Positions 28,484 to 37,628 of a DNA stretch of 64,000 bases are shown in pieces. Below the pieces are notes generated by a model, which saw only the letters and a program-made list of their open reading frames with translations, ran no database searches and was not told where the DNA came from. Source of the DNA: an uncultured Prevotella sp. (GTDB lineage Bacteria > Bacteroidota > Bacteroidia > Bacteroidales > Bacteroidaceae). Numbering within the stretch: the first letter of the stretch is position 1; each line of letters opens with the position of its first letter. The stretch is from NCBI GenBank assembly GCA_900768785.1, contig CAAGEG010000050.1, positions 1-64,000 on the forward strand, read 5' to 3'. The position numbers were made by a program, and so were the translations under genes.

Positions 28484-29308
28484 CTATTCAATAGGGATTT
28501 GTATTATAGATAGCCATTTTTCAGGGTCTTCCTGATTCCACGCACCATCAACATAAACAGTTCTCGGATGGTCTGCTATGCGGTATCCGTGCTCATCAAG
28601 ATAGCGAAAAGCCTCAGTATATGATTCGTAGAAGCGGTCATAAGGACCATAGTGTTTCATGCAGAGAGCTTTAGGTACCTCTTTTAGCTGTTTGAATTTA
28701 ATGATTTCAGAGTCGTTGCCAAGTTCTTCTACCTGCTCGCAGTACTCGATATCAATGTCGGTAGGTGTGTATTCCTTGTTGTGTTCTATTGTAAAACAAT
28801 AGCCGGCTGATGAGCATTTGCATCCCAAACGATGCATCTCAGGTCCGATAACGTTTACACAGAGTTTGCCCAAATCGCTGTATTGTTTAATAATTCTGCG
28901 ATGTGAAGCCACGATAATTGCGGGTAATGATTGAATTGAAAACTTTTCCATTGTCTTGATGTTCTTTTTCGAGTTCGCCATATCGATGAGTTGCTGCCGG
29001 CGTTTCAGCAGGTTGCGTATCTGAATATTGCAATCTGCTATCTTTGTTTTCAATTGACTGAGAGACGGTTCGTGATACTCTTCATCATAAAGTAACCTTA
29101 TTTCTTCAAGCGAAAAGCCAAGATTTTTCAACTCACGTATGCTGTTTAGTCTTTGCATCTGCTCTATTGAGTAGTATCTGTAACCTGTCCATTGGTCAAC
29201 ATCTGCTGGTTTTAACAGTTCCAAATGTTCATAATGACGTAGCGTCTTTACTGTTACCTGCATCAGTTTGGAGAACTCTCCGATTTTTAATTTTGTTTTT
29301 TCACTCAT
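28484..29308 (-). CDS. MerR-family regulator with GyrI-like effector domain
   Basis: 274 residues. N-terminal winged helix (LKIGEFSKLMQVTVKTLRHY, then GYRYYSIEQMQRLNSIRELKNLGFSLEEIRLL, residues 5-75), a coiled-coil dimerisation helix (about 80-115), and a C-terminal GyrI-like/BmrR-type small-molecule domain (residues about 120-272, with ALCMKHYGPYDRFYESYTEAFRYLDEHGY). Such proteins activate promoters with over-long spacers on binding a hydrophobic or cationic drug. A dyad in its own promoter suggests self-regulation. No efflux gene is adjacent. Confidence 0.93.
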   Translation of the reverse strand: MSEKTKLKIGEFSKLMQVTVKTLRHYEHLELLKPADVDQWTGYRYYSIEQMQRLNSIRELKNLGFSLEEIRLLYDEEYHEPSLSQLKTKIADCNIQIRNLLKRRQQLIDMANSKKNIKTMEKFSIQSLPAIIVASHRRIIKQYSDLGKLCVNVIGPEMHRLGCKCSSAGYCFTIEHNKEYTPTDIDIEYCEQVEELGNDSEIIKFKQLKEVPKALCMKHYGPYDRFYESYTEAFRYLDEHGYRIADHPRTVYVDGAWNQEDPEKWLSIIQIPIE

Positions 29309-29348
29309 TGTATCGCGCGATTACATGTTGTTAATTTGAATTCGGTTG

Positions 29349-29381
29349 CAAAGTTAATCCATGACCTAAGGTACGAGTCAA
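29349..29381 (-). promoter_or_regulatory. MerR-type promoter with dyad in the spacer
   Basis: Minus strand: TTGA (29378-29381), 21 bases, TAACTTTG (29349-29356). The dyad ACCT-A-AGGT (29364-29372) is centred in the spacer, the usual MerR operator layout. Confidence 0.5.
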
Positions 29382-29471
29382 GAGTTTGGTCGATAATTAA
29401 CATATATTTAACACTATGTAAATGTCATGTAATAATCAAAGCTAAGGTATTAAGTCATCCTTTAAACGAAA

Positions 29472-29510
29472 CAACGATGTGTCACTCTTGCAGAAAGTGG
29501 CACATCGTTG
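29472..29510 (-). terminator. Terminator of the FadL-like gene
   Basis: A 14-bp inverted repeat (29472-29485 with 29497-29510, one G-U pair, 11-base loop) is followed on the minus strand by TTTCGTTT. It lies 23 bases after the stop at 29533. Confidence 0.75.
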
Positions 29511-29532
29511 CATGTATTATGTTCTTAAACGT

Positions 29533-31107
29533 TTAGAATTTATATCCCAAAGTAACCATTACCTGATGGCGCTTGTTGTCTACTTTAGCTGATTTGCATA
29601 TATTGTTCATTCCCGCATCCTCGTTTGAAGAAGCAAAATAGCTTGTGAAGGGATAGAAATCGCCGTTTTGAGCAGTATATTGGTAAGCCAAATCAATATT
29701 GAATTTTCCTAAATAATAGCCCAAACCAAAGGTAAAGCGATTGGTATCTTTCCAGTTTACGAAGTCTGTTTGTGATGCATAGTAAGAGCCCCATGAGTCT
29801 ATAGTGCTGTCTTTATAGCCGTCTTTTTTGTACATAGGTGATACATAATTGTATCCGGCACGTATAGCCAACTCTTCAATAGGTTTTGCTTCAATACCAA
29901 TTTTGAAGGTGCTCACTCCTTTTAATGTTTGTTTGGTGTGGTTATTCATGTCGTGGTCACTGGAACTTGACTCCCAATATTCGTCATAATACCAATCGTA
30001 GGTGCCTCCGGTGTTTTCTCTTGAGTCAAGATGTGAGTAATCGGCATATTCATATCCTGCACCTATGGCAAGATAGTTGCCTACTGTGGTTCCGAAACTT
30101 GCACCGAACTTCCAAGGAGTATAAAGTTTGAAATCATAACTCTCTGAGATATATCCCGATTCAGCCTGTCCTACGGTGGTCCAGTTGCCTATTTCCGTGT
30201 AGTTACTTGTGGTCATGTCATACCACGTTGGCGTAGCTACTGATAGTCCGAAGCGCATCGGCGAGTCTTCGATAGGTCGGAAAATAATGCCCGCCTTAAC
30301 ATTAAAGCCCGTTCCGGTTATCTTTCTGTTGTCTGCAATGCCTACATCGCCAATGTAATTGCCGTCTTCATTCAGTAGAGACTCAAAGTATTCGCTATAT
30401 CCGTTGTAGTGAACATCGCTAATACCTACTGTAAGCCCCCAATAAATACGGTCGTTGTGATTGCCACTGATGTTGAATTCATACTCTCCGATATAGCCTG
30501 AGCTTGACCTGTCAAACATATATCCATCGGCATTGTTATAGTAGAAATTGCCGGCATCGTATAATCCGAGTGCATTATAATAGAGATAATCAACTTGACT
30601 AAATGCTCTGCTGTCACCGGTCAGTTCGTTTTGATTTTCTCTTATATTGAAAGCGCCGAGATAACCTTTAAGTGCCGACAGTTTGTTTTGTGATGCGTTG
30701 TTAAGATTGCCTGCTGCCGAGAGTATGTTGTTGAAGTTTCTGCTCTTGTGGTAGTTGAAAGCGAAGTTCAAAAAAGAGCTTTTGCCGGTTCTCATAGCGT
30801 AAACAAAACCTGCTTGATCTAAACTTAGCTTTGATTTGTCTGCGTCGTTGAAGTCGTTAGCTCCTTGTTGGCTTACAAGACTTGCTGTTATGTTGGCTGT
30901 AGAACGTCTGAAAAGACCTATTCCGGCAGGGTTTGTGCCTATGGTAGATATGTCTGCACCGAGTGCATCCATAGCACCTCCCATTCCCACATAGCGTGCA
31001 GTACCGTTGAGATCTTGTGTCGCAAGATTGGCGTTCTCGTAAGTTTCTTGTGCGCTTAATGGCATCGACAGCAAGGAGGCTGCAAATATTATTGATAGAT
31101 GTTTCAT
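29533..31107 (-). CDS. OmpP1/FadL-type outer membrane protein
   Basis: 524 residues. Signal peptide MKHLSIIFAASLLSMPLSAQ. The start of the mature protein (DLNGTARYVGMGGAMDALGADISTIGTNPAGIGLFR) is the characteristic FadL/OMPP1-like N-terminus, followed by many amphipathic strands and a barrel-end aromatic residue (VTLGYKF). Family members carry hydrophobic compounds across the outer membrane; the substrate is not known here. Single gene, with its own terminator. Confidence 0.88.
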   Translation of the reverse strand: MKHLSIIFAASLLSMPLSAQETYENANLATQDLNGTARYVGMGGAMDALGADISTIGTNPAGIGLFRRSTANITASLVSQQGANDFNDADKSKLSLDQAGFVYAMRTGKSSFLNFAFNYHKSRNFNNILSAAGNLNNASQNKLSALKGYLGAFNIRENQNELTGDSRAFSQVDYLYYNALGLYDAGNFYYNNADGYMFDRSSSGYIGEYEFNISGNHNDRIYWGLTVGISDVHYNGYSEYFESLLNEDGNYIGDVGIADNRKITGTGFNVKAGIIFRPIEDSPMRFGLSVATPTWYDMTTSNYTEIGNWTTVGQAESGYISESYDFKLYTPWKFGASFGTTVGNYLAIGAGYEYADYSHLDSRENTGGTYDWYYDEYWESSSSDHDMNNHTKQTLKGVSTFKIGIEAKPIEELAIRAGYNYVSPMYKKDGYKDSTIDSWGSYYASQTDFVNWKDTNRFTFGLGYYLGKFNIDLAYQYTAQNGDFYPFTSYFASSNEDAGMNNICKSAKVDNKRHQVMVTLGYKF

Positions 31108-31204
31108 TTCTGTTGTTTTTTTCTATGGTTATTCTTTAGTCTGTAATACTTGTTTATAGTGGCTTGTTTTGGTGTTTTGAAGTCACGTCAAATGTGTTTG
31201 CTTG

Positions 31205-32047
31205 TTATCTTCTTCCACCGAAGTGACCTCCGCCACCGCTTCTGCTACCACCAAAGGAGCCACCTCCGCCTCCTCCGAACGACCCTCTGCTGCCTCCGAA
31301 TGAGCTGTTGCCGCTGTTAAACGATGACCTTGACGGAGAGCTGAAGGTGTTTCGGTTGCTGTTGTCATAGTTGTAAGAGGGACGGTTACTGTTATACTCG
31401 TTGTTATATCTGTTAAATTGGCTGTTTCGTTTAAGTGTTGCACGATAAGCATCATCACCTTGACGATATGTAAATGCCGAAGATTGTCTGTGTCCGGGCA
31501 CTCCGTGATTTAGAGTTCCTGTTACTCCGTGTGCCGGTCTTCCGCCTGCAATAATCACATGATGCGGATATCCCCATGCCCAAGGTCTGTAAAAGCCATA
31601 ATAACCATAGTATCCGTAATATCCATACCATGAATCAAACCATGGGTCAAACCAAGGATCGTACCAGCCATACCTATACGGGTAATAGCCATAATAGTAA
31701 GGATTATACCAATAGAAGTCATCAAAGCGGTTCATTCTTCTGCTATAATAGTAGTAATCATCATCATCAGCCCCACTATTTATATATATGGTGTCTCTGT
31801 AAGGCTGTGAATAGGCATACAAACTATCAGCGAACAAAGAGTCGTTGTTGAGGGTTTGATAACTGCTGTAAAGGCGTCCGTGACGGTTATACTCATCTAC
31901 GTCTCTGTCGCAATAGCCATAAGAGGTACTTTTCTTCTTCTCTTTTACCTCTTTAGTCTTCTTTGGTATAAAATACATGTCATCTTGAGCCGATGTTATG
32001 GCGCATACAAAACCGCTCAAGAACATAATAAGAAATAGTTTCTTCAT
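31205..32047 (-). CDS. Tyr- and Gly-rich exported protein, unknown
   Basis: About 280 residues. I place the start at the ATG at 32045-32047 because it opens a good signal peptide (MKKLFLIMFLSGFVCAITSAQ) and follows TAGGAGG at 6 bases, an unusually strong Shine-Dalgarno sequence for this phylum; an upstream in-frame start would spoil the signal. The middle is a Tyr/Trp/Pro repeat (YYGYYGYYGFYRPW) and the end a Gly/Ser/Arg tail (GGGGGGSFGGSRSGGGG). Low-complexity composition, no catalytic motif. Such proteins are frequent in Bacteroidetes envelopes; function unknown. Confidence 0.7.
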   Translation of the reverse strand: MKKLFLIMFLSGFVCAITSAQDDMYFIPKKTKEVKEKKKSTSYGYCDRDVDEYNRHGRLYSSYQTLNNDSLFADSLYAYSQPYRDTIYINSGADDDDYYYYSRRMNRFDDFYWYNPYYYGYYPYRYGWYDPWFDPWFDSWYGYYGYYGYYGFYRPWAWGYPHHVIIAGGRPAHGVTGTLNHGVPGHRQSSAFTYRQGDDAYRATLKRNSQFNRYNNEYNSNRPSYNYDNSNRNTFSSPSRSSFNSGNSSFGGSRGSFGGGGGGSFGGSRSGGGGHFGGRR

Positions 32048-32350
32048 ATTTAACCTCCTATAAATCTTTAAAAGGCTTTCAACTCTAATGGACATATTTG
32101 TGCCAATTATGTGTTACAGCCATAACTTCATGTTGCAAAATTATTGCTATTCCTTTTGCAAAAATAAGGAAAAACCCTAAACTGAGATAGGTTTTTCCCT
32201 AATTTTATATATTTTTGCATGTGGTTTATATGTCGTTATACATACAAGTATAAGGCTGTTTATGTTGTTTGTGCTTGTATTTATAATAATTTGTGTAAGG
32301 ATAGATTGTAGTTAGGAACTTTTTCTAAGAAGTATAGCAGTAATGAAGAT
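32048..32350. promoter_or_regulatory. Divergent upstream region of prmA and the Tyr/Gly-rich gene
   Basis: Contains TATTTTTG (plus, 32210-32217) as a probable -7 box for prmA and TAATTTTG (minus, 32136-32143) for the other gene. An inverted repeat GGAAAAACC/GGTTTTTCC (32168-32176 and 32190-32198) lies between them and could be an operator or hairpin. Confidence 0.4.
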
Positions 32351-33232
32351 ATGAAATATACAAGATATTCATTTAAGATAACGAGTGCCGATAACAATTC
32401 CGAGATGGTTCAATCGGCTTGTGACGTGTTGTGCTCTCTTGTTGCAGAGGTCGGTTTTGAGTCTTTTGAAGAGACAATCGGCGGGGTTGAAGGTTATATC
32501 CCTACCGATTCGGATTGTCGTGAAGCTGTTGATAATGTAATAAGAGAGTTCCCGATAGAAGGAATACATATTGATTACAGCTCCAACGAACTGAAAGACG
32601 AGAATTGGAATCGTGTTTGGGAGAGTGAAGGCTTTGAACCGATATATGTGTCGGGCAGATGTGTCATTCACGATATGCTTCATGAGCTGCCTCAAGATGT
32701 TGATAAAGACATGGTAGAAATAGTTATTGATACCGAACAAGCCTTTGGTACGGGTACTCATGAGACTACATACATGATTGTAGAGCATATCATTTCTATG
32801 AATATCGAAGGGAAAAGGGTGCTTGATTGCGGTTGCGGAACGGGGATATTATCTATTGTGGCATCTGTTTTTGGCGCACAGAGTGTCGTTGGATATGATA
32901 TTGACGAATGGAGTGTTAATAATACGCTTCATAATGCAGATATAAACGGAGTCAAGAATATTGATGTAAGACATGGCGATGCATCGGTTTTAGATGCTGT
33001 TGACGGATGTTTTGATGTGGTGATTGCCAATATTAACCGTAACATATTGCTTGCCGACATGCCGCAATTCAAAAAGATGATGAGCCCTAATGGCACACTT
33101 ATACTTAGCGGATTCTATGTTGACGACATCAATATACTTAAAGACGAGGCTGCAACGATGGGACTTAGTCTTGATATGACTAAGGAAAAGAACAATTGGG
33201 CTATGGCTGTGTTCTCCTTGTCTGGCGATTAA
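32351..33232 (+). CDS. prmA: Ribosomal protein L11 methyltransferase
   Basis: 293 residues. N-terminal alpha/beta substrate-recognition domain (1-100), a linker, then the methyltransferase fold with TEQAFGTGTHETT, motif I VLDCGCGTGILSI, and VIANINRNIL (the NPPY-like N-I-N motif of PrmA). It trimethylates L11 with S-adenosylmethionine. Converges with the GH25 gene, the two stops being one base apart. Confidence 0.96.
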   Translation: MKYTRYSFKITSADNNSEMVQSACDVLCSLVAEVGFESFEETIGGVEGYIPTDSDCREAVDNVIREFPIEGIHIDYSSNELKDENWNRVWESEGFEPIYVSGRCVIHDMLHELPQDVDKDMVEIVIDTEQAFGTGTHETTYMIVEHIISMNIEGKRVLDCGCGTGILSIVASVFGAQSVVGYDIDEWSVNNTLHNADINGVKNIDVRHGDASVLDAVDGCFDVVIANINRNILLADMPQFKKMMSPNGTLILSGFYVDDINILKDEAATMGLSLDMTKEKNNWAMAVFSLSGD

Positions 33233-33233
33233 A

Positions 33234-34070
33234 TCAATCGTTATTGTTGCTTATCGTGAGTTTTTTCAAGTCGTAGAAGCTGCCGTTGTATATGTTAAAG
33301 TCCACGTAACCTTTTATTCCGGGCAGACGTCCTGCGTCTGTATGCTGCCAAAACTTCCACTTCCCCGAGTACTCAACCTTATCTACATAATAGTGGGCTA
33401 TCCAATAAGGATAGTCATCAAACACAGGTGCATTAAGGTAATTGGTCTTAAACTTGTAGTAAGTATATATTATAGGTTTCACATGATACCTGTCTTCAAC
33501 GATGTGGAGCCATGTTAAGACGTCGCGTTGAAAGTCTTCCACACTCACATCTGCCGGTTTGTGCTCTATGTCAAGCACGGGTGGCAGGTCGCCGTCTTTT
33601 AGTCTTACGGTACGAAGGAAAAAGTATGCTTGGTCTCGTGCTGATGATTTGTTGCTCCAAAAATGGTATGCACCACGTATAAAGCCATAGTCTAATGCTT
33701 GACTGAAGTTTTCTTTGAACATCGGGTCTATTCTTCCCGAACCCTCTGTGGCTTTTATGAGAACAAAACGTACGGGACATTTCTCTATCATAGCGTTTCT
33801 TAGCAGTTCCCAATCAATATGTCCTTGATAATGACTTATGTCTATGCCTCTTATTTCGTAGCCTTCGGGGTATTTTACATCGCCATATAAGGCTCTCCAA
33901 CGAAAGCCGAAAGGTCCAACAAACACATAATAGAAAAACCAGACGTATAGAGCCACGACAGCTAAAGCACCTAAAATCCAAGCCCAACGTGTGCGGCTGT
34001 TGTATATGGTGCCAAGAAAAGTTTGTCTGTGTCTTGTCTTTCGTCTTCTTATTTGGCGTTTGTGTGGCAT
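33234..34070 (-). CDS. GH25-family lysozyme, membrane-anchored
   Basis: 278 residues. A basic N-terminus (KRQIRRRKTRHRQ) and one membrane segment (about 30-52) precede the GH25 domain: IRGIDISHYQGHIDW (catalytic-site Asp), FVLIKATEGSGRIDPMF, GAYHFW, LPPVLDIEH (the catalytic acid region) and WKFWQHTDAGRLPGIKGYVDFNIYNG. The family cleaves the MurNAc-GlcNAc bond of peptidoglycan; the anchor places the enzyme in the periplasm. Likely cell wall remodelling rather than phage lysis, as no phage genes are near. Confidence 0.93.
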   Translation of the reverse strand: MPHKRQIRRRKTRHRQTFLGTIYNSRTRWAWILGALAVVALYVWFFYYVFVGPFGFRWRALYGDVKYPEGYEIRGIDISHYQGHIDWELLRNAMIEKCPVRFVLIKATEGSGRIDPMFKENFSQALDYGFIRGAYHFWSNKSSARDQAYFFLRTVRLKDGDLPPVLDIEHKPADVSVEDFQRDVLTWLHIVEDRYHVKPIIYTYYKFKTNYLNAPVFDDYPYWIAHYYVDKVEYSGKWKFWQHTDAGRLPGIKGYVDFNIYNGSFYDLKKLTISNNND

Positions 34071-34094
34071 GTGATGTAATGGCTTTCAAGTATT

Positions 34095-34145
34095 AAAAAA
34101 AGGAGATAATGGTAAGGAATATGCTTGCCGGTTTATCTCCTTTTT
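34095..34145 (-). terminator. Intrinsic terminator of pfp
   Basis: AAAAAGGAGATAA pairs with TTATCTCCTTTTT; on the minus strand a T run follows. It lies between the pfp stop (34218) and the GH25 start (34070). Confidence 0.8.
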
Positions 34146-34217
34146 ATTATAGCCTTTAATTATTTTTAATTGTAGTCTTTTGTTTTCAGCACTTATACTT
34201 TGTTAATATGCTTTTTG

Positions 34218-35858
34218 TTATTCTTTTTCAAGTGCAAGGGTCTTTGTCGGACGGTCGCACACTTCGCTTGGTCCCCAATACTGTATTGGTCCGGGGAATA
34301 TATAGCAAGTGTCAATAGCCCATTTTTCTCTGTTTTCGACAAGAGTTTTGAATGGTTTGCCGTTCAAATCGACAAGAGCTTTCCTTATTACGGGTTTCAT
34401 TTCTCCGTTTCTGCGCTCAAGGTTCATCATCATTGTGATTGGCACGCCTCCTGCTATCCACTCGTCAGTGGGCTTTGTTGTGTTCTTAACTATTGCCATA
34501 TAACCTGTCTTTCCATTAGCTATAAGGTGTGCGGCGCTTGTTCCTAATGCGTAACAATAGTCGGCATCATAGTTGGAAGGCGTTGCACATCGTCCTTCAT
34601 AGCCGAAGAAGTGGTGCAAAGCAGCAAACTTTCCGTTATATTTGCCTTCTGCTTTCATTTGGTTAAGTTTAGCTTCGCACATGTCAGAGATGAGTTTTTC
34701 GGTTTCTATGAGTGATACTTGCACATTGCCGTGAGGGTCTCTGTCAAGTGATAATTGGCGTGCTACAGCCTTAGGAAGTGTGGCAAATGTGTCTTTGTTC
34801 TCTTCGCTGAGATGCGCCATGATGTATTCTCGTTGTGCTTCTTCATCAAGTCCTTTATAGTCATTGCCGTGTGTAGCGAGCAAGTCGTTGAGTTCTTCTA
34901 TCAGTTTTCCAATGGATGGAATGAACTCGATGAGTCCTTCAGGAATGAGAACTACACCGAAATTGTTGTTGTTTGCGGCACGTGCGGCTATCGTGTTGCA
35001 TAGATTGTCTATGATTTGATTGAGAGTAAAGTTCTTAGCCTTTACTTCTTCTGATATTATACATACGTTTGGTTGGCATTGTAGAGCACATTCAAGGGCG
35101 ATATGGCTTGCAGAACGTCCCATGAGTTTAATGAAATGCCAGTATTTGCGTGCAGAGTTGCAGTCGCGCTCAATGTTGCCTATGAGTTCTGAATAGGTCT
35201 TTGTTGCCGTGTCAAAGCCGAAAGAGGTTTCTATTTGTTCGTTCTTCAAGTCGCCGTCAATGGTCTTCGGACATCCAATCACTTGCACTCCGTAGTTCTT
35301 TGCTGCATAGTATTCAGCCAATACGCATGCGTTGGTGTTTGAGTCGTCGCCGCCTATTATAACGATAGCTTTGATATCGAGTTGCTTAATTATTTCGTAT
35401 CCTTTTTCAAACTGTTCGACTTTTTCGAGTTTAGTGCGTCCCGAGCCTATCATATCAAAGCCTCCGGTGTTGCGATATTCGTCAATAAAGTCTTTTGTTA
35501 TTTCTATATAGTTGTGGTCAACCAAGCCACCGGGACCTAAGATAAAGCCATATACCTTGTTGTTAGGGTCAAGTCTCTTAACCGTATCAAAAATACCGGT
35601 GATGACATTGTGACCGCCGGGAGCTTGTCCTCCACTAAGAATAACACCTACATTCAGGGATTTGCTCATGTCTTTGTCTGATGTTTCAAACTCGATAATC
35701 GGCATTCCATAGGTGTTGGGGAAGAGGGCTTTGATTTGTTCTTGGTTATCTACGCTCTGTGTAGCTTCGCCTTCTTTGATTTTAACTGACCCTTTTAATG
35801 CTTGTGGTAATTTAGGCTCATAAGAGAGTCTCACTTGTTGAAGTGTGCTTTTTTCCAT
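34218..35858 (-). CDS. pfp: Pyrophosphate-dependent 6-phosphofructokinase
   Basis: 546 residues, long clade of the PPi enzyme. Signatures: VILSGGQAPGGHN, IIGGDDSNTNA (Asp in place of the ATP enzyme's Gly, which selects PPi), CPKTIDGDLKN (catalytic Asp) and LMGRSASHIALECAL. It interconverts fructose-6-phosphate and fructose-1,6-bisphosphate with pyrophosphate in central metabolism, a common choice in Bacteroidales. Its upstream region carries a 22-bp tandem repeat shared with the divergent gene. Confidence 0.96.
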   Translation of the reverse strand: MEKSTLQQVRLSYEPKLPQALKGSVKIKEGEATQSVDNQEQIKALFPNTYGMPIIEFETSDKDMSKSLNVGVILSGGQAPGGHNVITGIFDTVKRLDPNNKVYGFILGPGGLVDHNYIEITKDFIDEYRNTGGFDMIGSGRTKLEKVEQFEKGYEIIKQLDIKAIVIIGGDDSNTNACVLAEYYAAKNYGVQVIGCPKTIDGDLKNEQIETSFGFDTATKTYSELIGNIERDCNSARKYWHFIKLMGRSASHIALECALQCQPNVCIISEEVKAKNFTLNQIIDNLCNTIAARAANNNNFGVVLIPEGLIEFIPSIGKLIEELNDLLATHGNDYKGLDEEAQREYIMAHLSEENKDTFATLPKAVARQLSLDRDPHGNVQVSLIETEKLISDMCEAKLNQMKAEGKYNGKFAALHHFFGYEGRCATPSNYDADYCYALGTSAAHLIANGKTGYMAIVKNTTKPTDEWIAGGVPITMMMNLERRNGEMKPVIRKALVDLNGKPFKTLVENREKWAIDTCYIFPGPIQYWGPSEVCDRPTKTLALEKE

Positions 35859-35892
35859 AGTTGTAAAGTTATTGTATTTTTGATTTCATTCA

Positions 35893-36008
35893 TAAGTATA
35901 GTGTTTAGCCATGCTAAGTATGGTGTTTAGCTATGCTAAGTATGGTGTTTAGCTATGCTAAGTATAGTGTTTAGCTATGCTAAGTATGGTGTTTGTCATG
36001 GCTAAATA
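35893..36008. repeat. 22-bp tandem repeat in the pfp divergent promoter region
   Basis: Units start with GTGTTTAG at 35901, 35923, 35945, 35967 and a diverged fifth at 35989. Each carries the small palindrome TTAGC-N2/3-GCTAA. The array fills the region 40 to 150 bases upstream of pfp and continues toward the 36147 gene. Confidence 0.9.
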
Positions 36009-36119
36009 ACATAGATAACAGTTGCAAATATAATACTTTTTGTGCAGAAACATTAAGTCGTGATGTTATTTTTTCGTGAAAACGCATGTGATTAGGGGTC
36101 GTTTGTCAATTAAAAGTGT

Positions 36120-36127
36120 TAGTTTTG
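36120..36127 (+). promoter_or_regulatory. -7 box for the 36147 gene
   Basis: TAGTTTTG fits TAnnTTTG; a TTTG exists upstream but only 14 bases away, so the -33 box is unclear. Confidence 0.4.
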
Positions 36128-36146
36128 CACTTAAAATATATTTGAG

Positions 36147-37109
36147 ATGACAGGTTCAAACATTTTAAACACTTTTCTGCGTTGCTTACATACAGCCGTC
36201 CCGTCGGCGTGGAAGAGTGTCAAATGGCTGTTGAAACTGATGATACCTATATCGTTGGTGGTTACTCTAATGGACTATTGGGGCGTGTTAGAGTGGTTGG
36301 CGTCTTATCTAAACCCGATATTTGTCTATATCGGTCTTCCGGGTTTGTCGGCGGTAGTCTTTATGTCGGGAGCAGCAGCGGGCACTTATGCCGGCATAGC
36401 TGCCATGATGTCTGTTCCGTTGACCATGAAACAGGCAACGATAATAGGGTGTATGATAGCTTTGTGTCATGCTTTGCCAATGGAGTGTGCTGTAAACAAG
36501 AAGACCGGTTCTTCTTTTTGGCGCATGGCTGTAATACGTATTGTTATGGCTTTTGTCTGCGCTGTGTTTCTGAATGTGGTGTTATCTGATGACCAAACTC
36601 GCTATATTTATATAGGTGTTAGCTCGGATGCGTCTTTTGTAGCCCTGATGAAGACGTGGATAATATCGCAGATACAGATGTCGTTCATAGTGTTTGTGAT
36701 TGTTTATTCACTAATGGTGGTCCAGCGTCTTATTGAAGCCTATTCGCTGCTTGTGCCTTTGTCACGTCTTTTTTCACCATTAATGGCTGTCTTCGGTTTG
36801 CCTCGCAATACTGCATACATGTGGCTTGTGGGTAATGTGTTGGGCATTAGCTATGGTTCGGCTGTTATGGTAGAGCTTGAAGACAAGGGACTTATTAGTA
36901 AAGAAGAGGCAAACGATGTGAATTATCATTTGATAATGAACCACTCGTTGTTGGAAGATACCATAGTCTTTTCGGTAGCCGGCATATCGGCACTATGCTT
37001 GGTGACGGTACGTGTTATGTCGGCTTTGATAATGGTGTGGGGACGTAGGTTGCTCAACATCGTCAGTGGCAAGATGAGAAGACACACGTTGGTAAAGTTA
37101 AAGAGATAA
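36147..37109 (+). CDS. Nucleoside-recognition (Gate) domain membrane protein
   Basis: 320 residues with about eight membrane segments. Two copies of the Gate-type pattern are visible: WKSVKWLLKLMIPISLVVTLMDYWGVLEWLA with GAAAGTYAGIAAMMS, and the second half with PLSRLFSPLMAVFGLPRNTAYMWLVGNVLGISYG. Related to spore maturation proteins SpmA/SpmB and nucleoside transporters, although the organism does not sporulate. Likely an inner-membrane transporter of unknown substrate. Confidence 0.85.
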   Translation: MTGSNILNTFLRCLHTAVPSAWKSVKWLLKLMIPISLVVTLMDYWGVLEWLASYLNPIFVYIGLPGLSAVVFMSGAAAGTYAGIAAMMSVPLTMKQATIIGCMIALCHALPMECAVNKKTGSSFWRMAVIRIVMAFVCAVFLNVVLSDDQTRYIYIGVSSDASFVALMKTWIISQIQMSFIVFVIVYSLMVVQRLIEAYSLLVPLSRLFSPLMAVFGLPRNTAYMWLVGNVLGISYGSAVMVELEDKGLISKEEANDVNYHLIMNHSLLEDTIVFSVAGISALCLVTVRVMSALIMVWGRRLLNIVSGKMRRHTLVKLKR

Positions 37110-37145
37110 AAGACTGTGTGAAAAGTCTGTTTTGCGAAAATTATC

Positions 37146-37178
37146 TTTGTACGTGCTTTTTTAGAAAAAATAATTTTG
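37146..37178 (+). promoter_or_regulatory. Promoter upstream of 37339 gene
   Basis: TTTG (37146-37149), 21 bases, TAATTTTG (37171-37178). The leader to the ATG at 37339 would be about 150 nt and shows no clear structure. Confidence 0.45.
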
Positions 37179-37338
37179 CACATAAGATATTAATCGTTAT
37201 ATTTGCCAATTAGAGGTGGTAAGAAGTAGCAGTCGTATTAATTAGAAACTTTTTATGACATGCACTCTTGCCTCCGGTTAGTTGTTCTTTCTTATTAAAC
37301 AACGAAAAAAATATTAGTAAAAACAATTATCTAACATC

Positions 37339-37608
37339 ATGGCAAATAAAAGAGAACTTAAAAAGTGCATACACTTGGTGTGCGGAGACTTGTTGTCAGA
37401 GTGTATGGCAATGTCTTTATACGAGAGTAAAAAAGATGATGAAAGCATAAAAGCGATTATTTCCTCTATTTTAGGCGTTTATGCCAATTCTATAAGCCGT
37501 GTTTCACATCCGCAACAAGGCATGAAGCCCAAACTCTATTTCAAAGACCTTAAAGATAAGTTTGAACAAGAGATTTGCGAAATAATTGATGTGATGGGTA
37601 ATCTTTAA
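37339..37608 (+). CDS. Small helical protein, unknown
   Basis: 89 residues starting MANKRELKKCIHLVCGDLLSE; nearly all predicted helix, no signal peptide. It is the first of a run of same-strand genes (20 bases to the next). I recognise it only as the type of small conserved protein seen in Bacteroidales. Confidence 0.7.
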   Translation: MANKRELKKCIHLVCGDLLSECMAMSLYESKKDDESIKAIISSILGVYANSISRVSHPQQGMKPKLYFKDLKDKFEQEICEIIDVMGNL

Positions 37609-37628
37609 GTTTTTTATATACTGATATA

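Noticed and set aside
33234..34070. GH25 lysozyme considered as a phage remnant
   Set aside because: Membrane-anchored form, no phage structural or lysis genes nearby; fits a chromosomal enzyme.
37109..37135. Short hairpin AGACT/AGTCT after the Gate-domain gene
   Set aside because: Five base pairs only and no proper T run; too weak to call a terminator.
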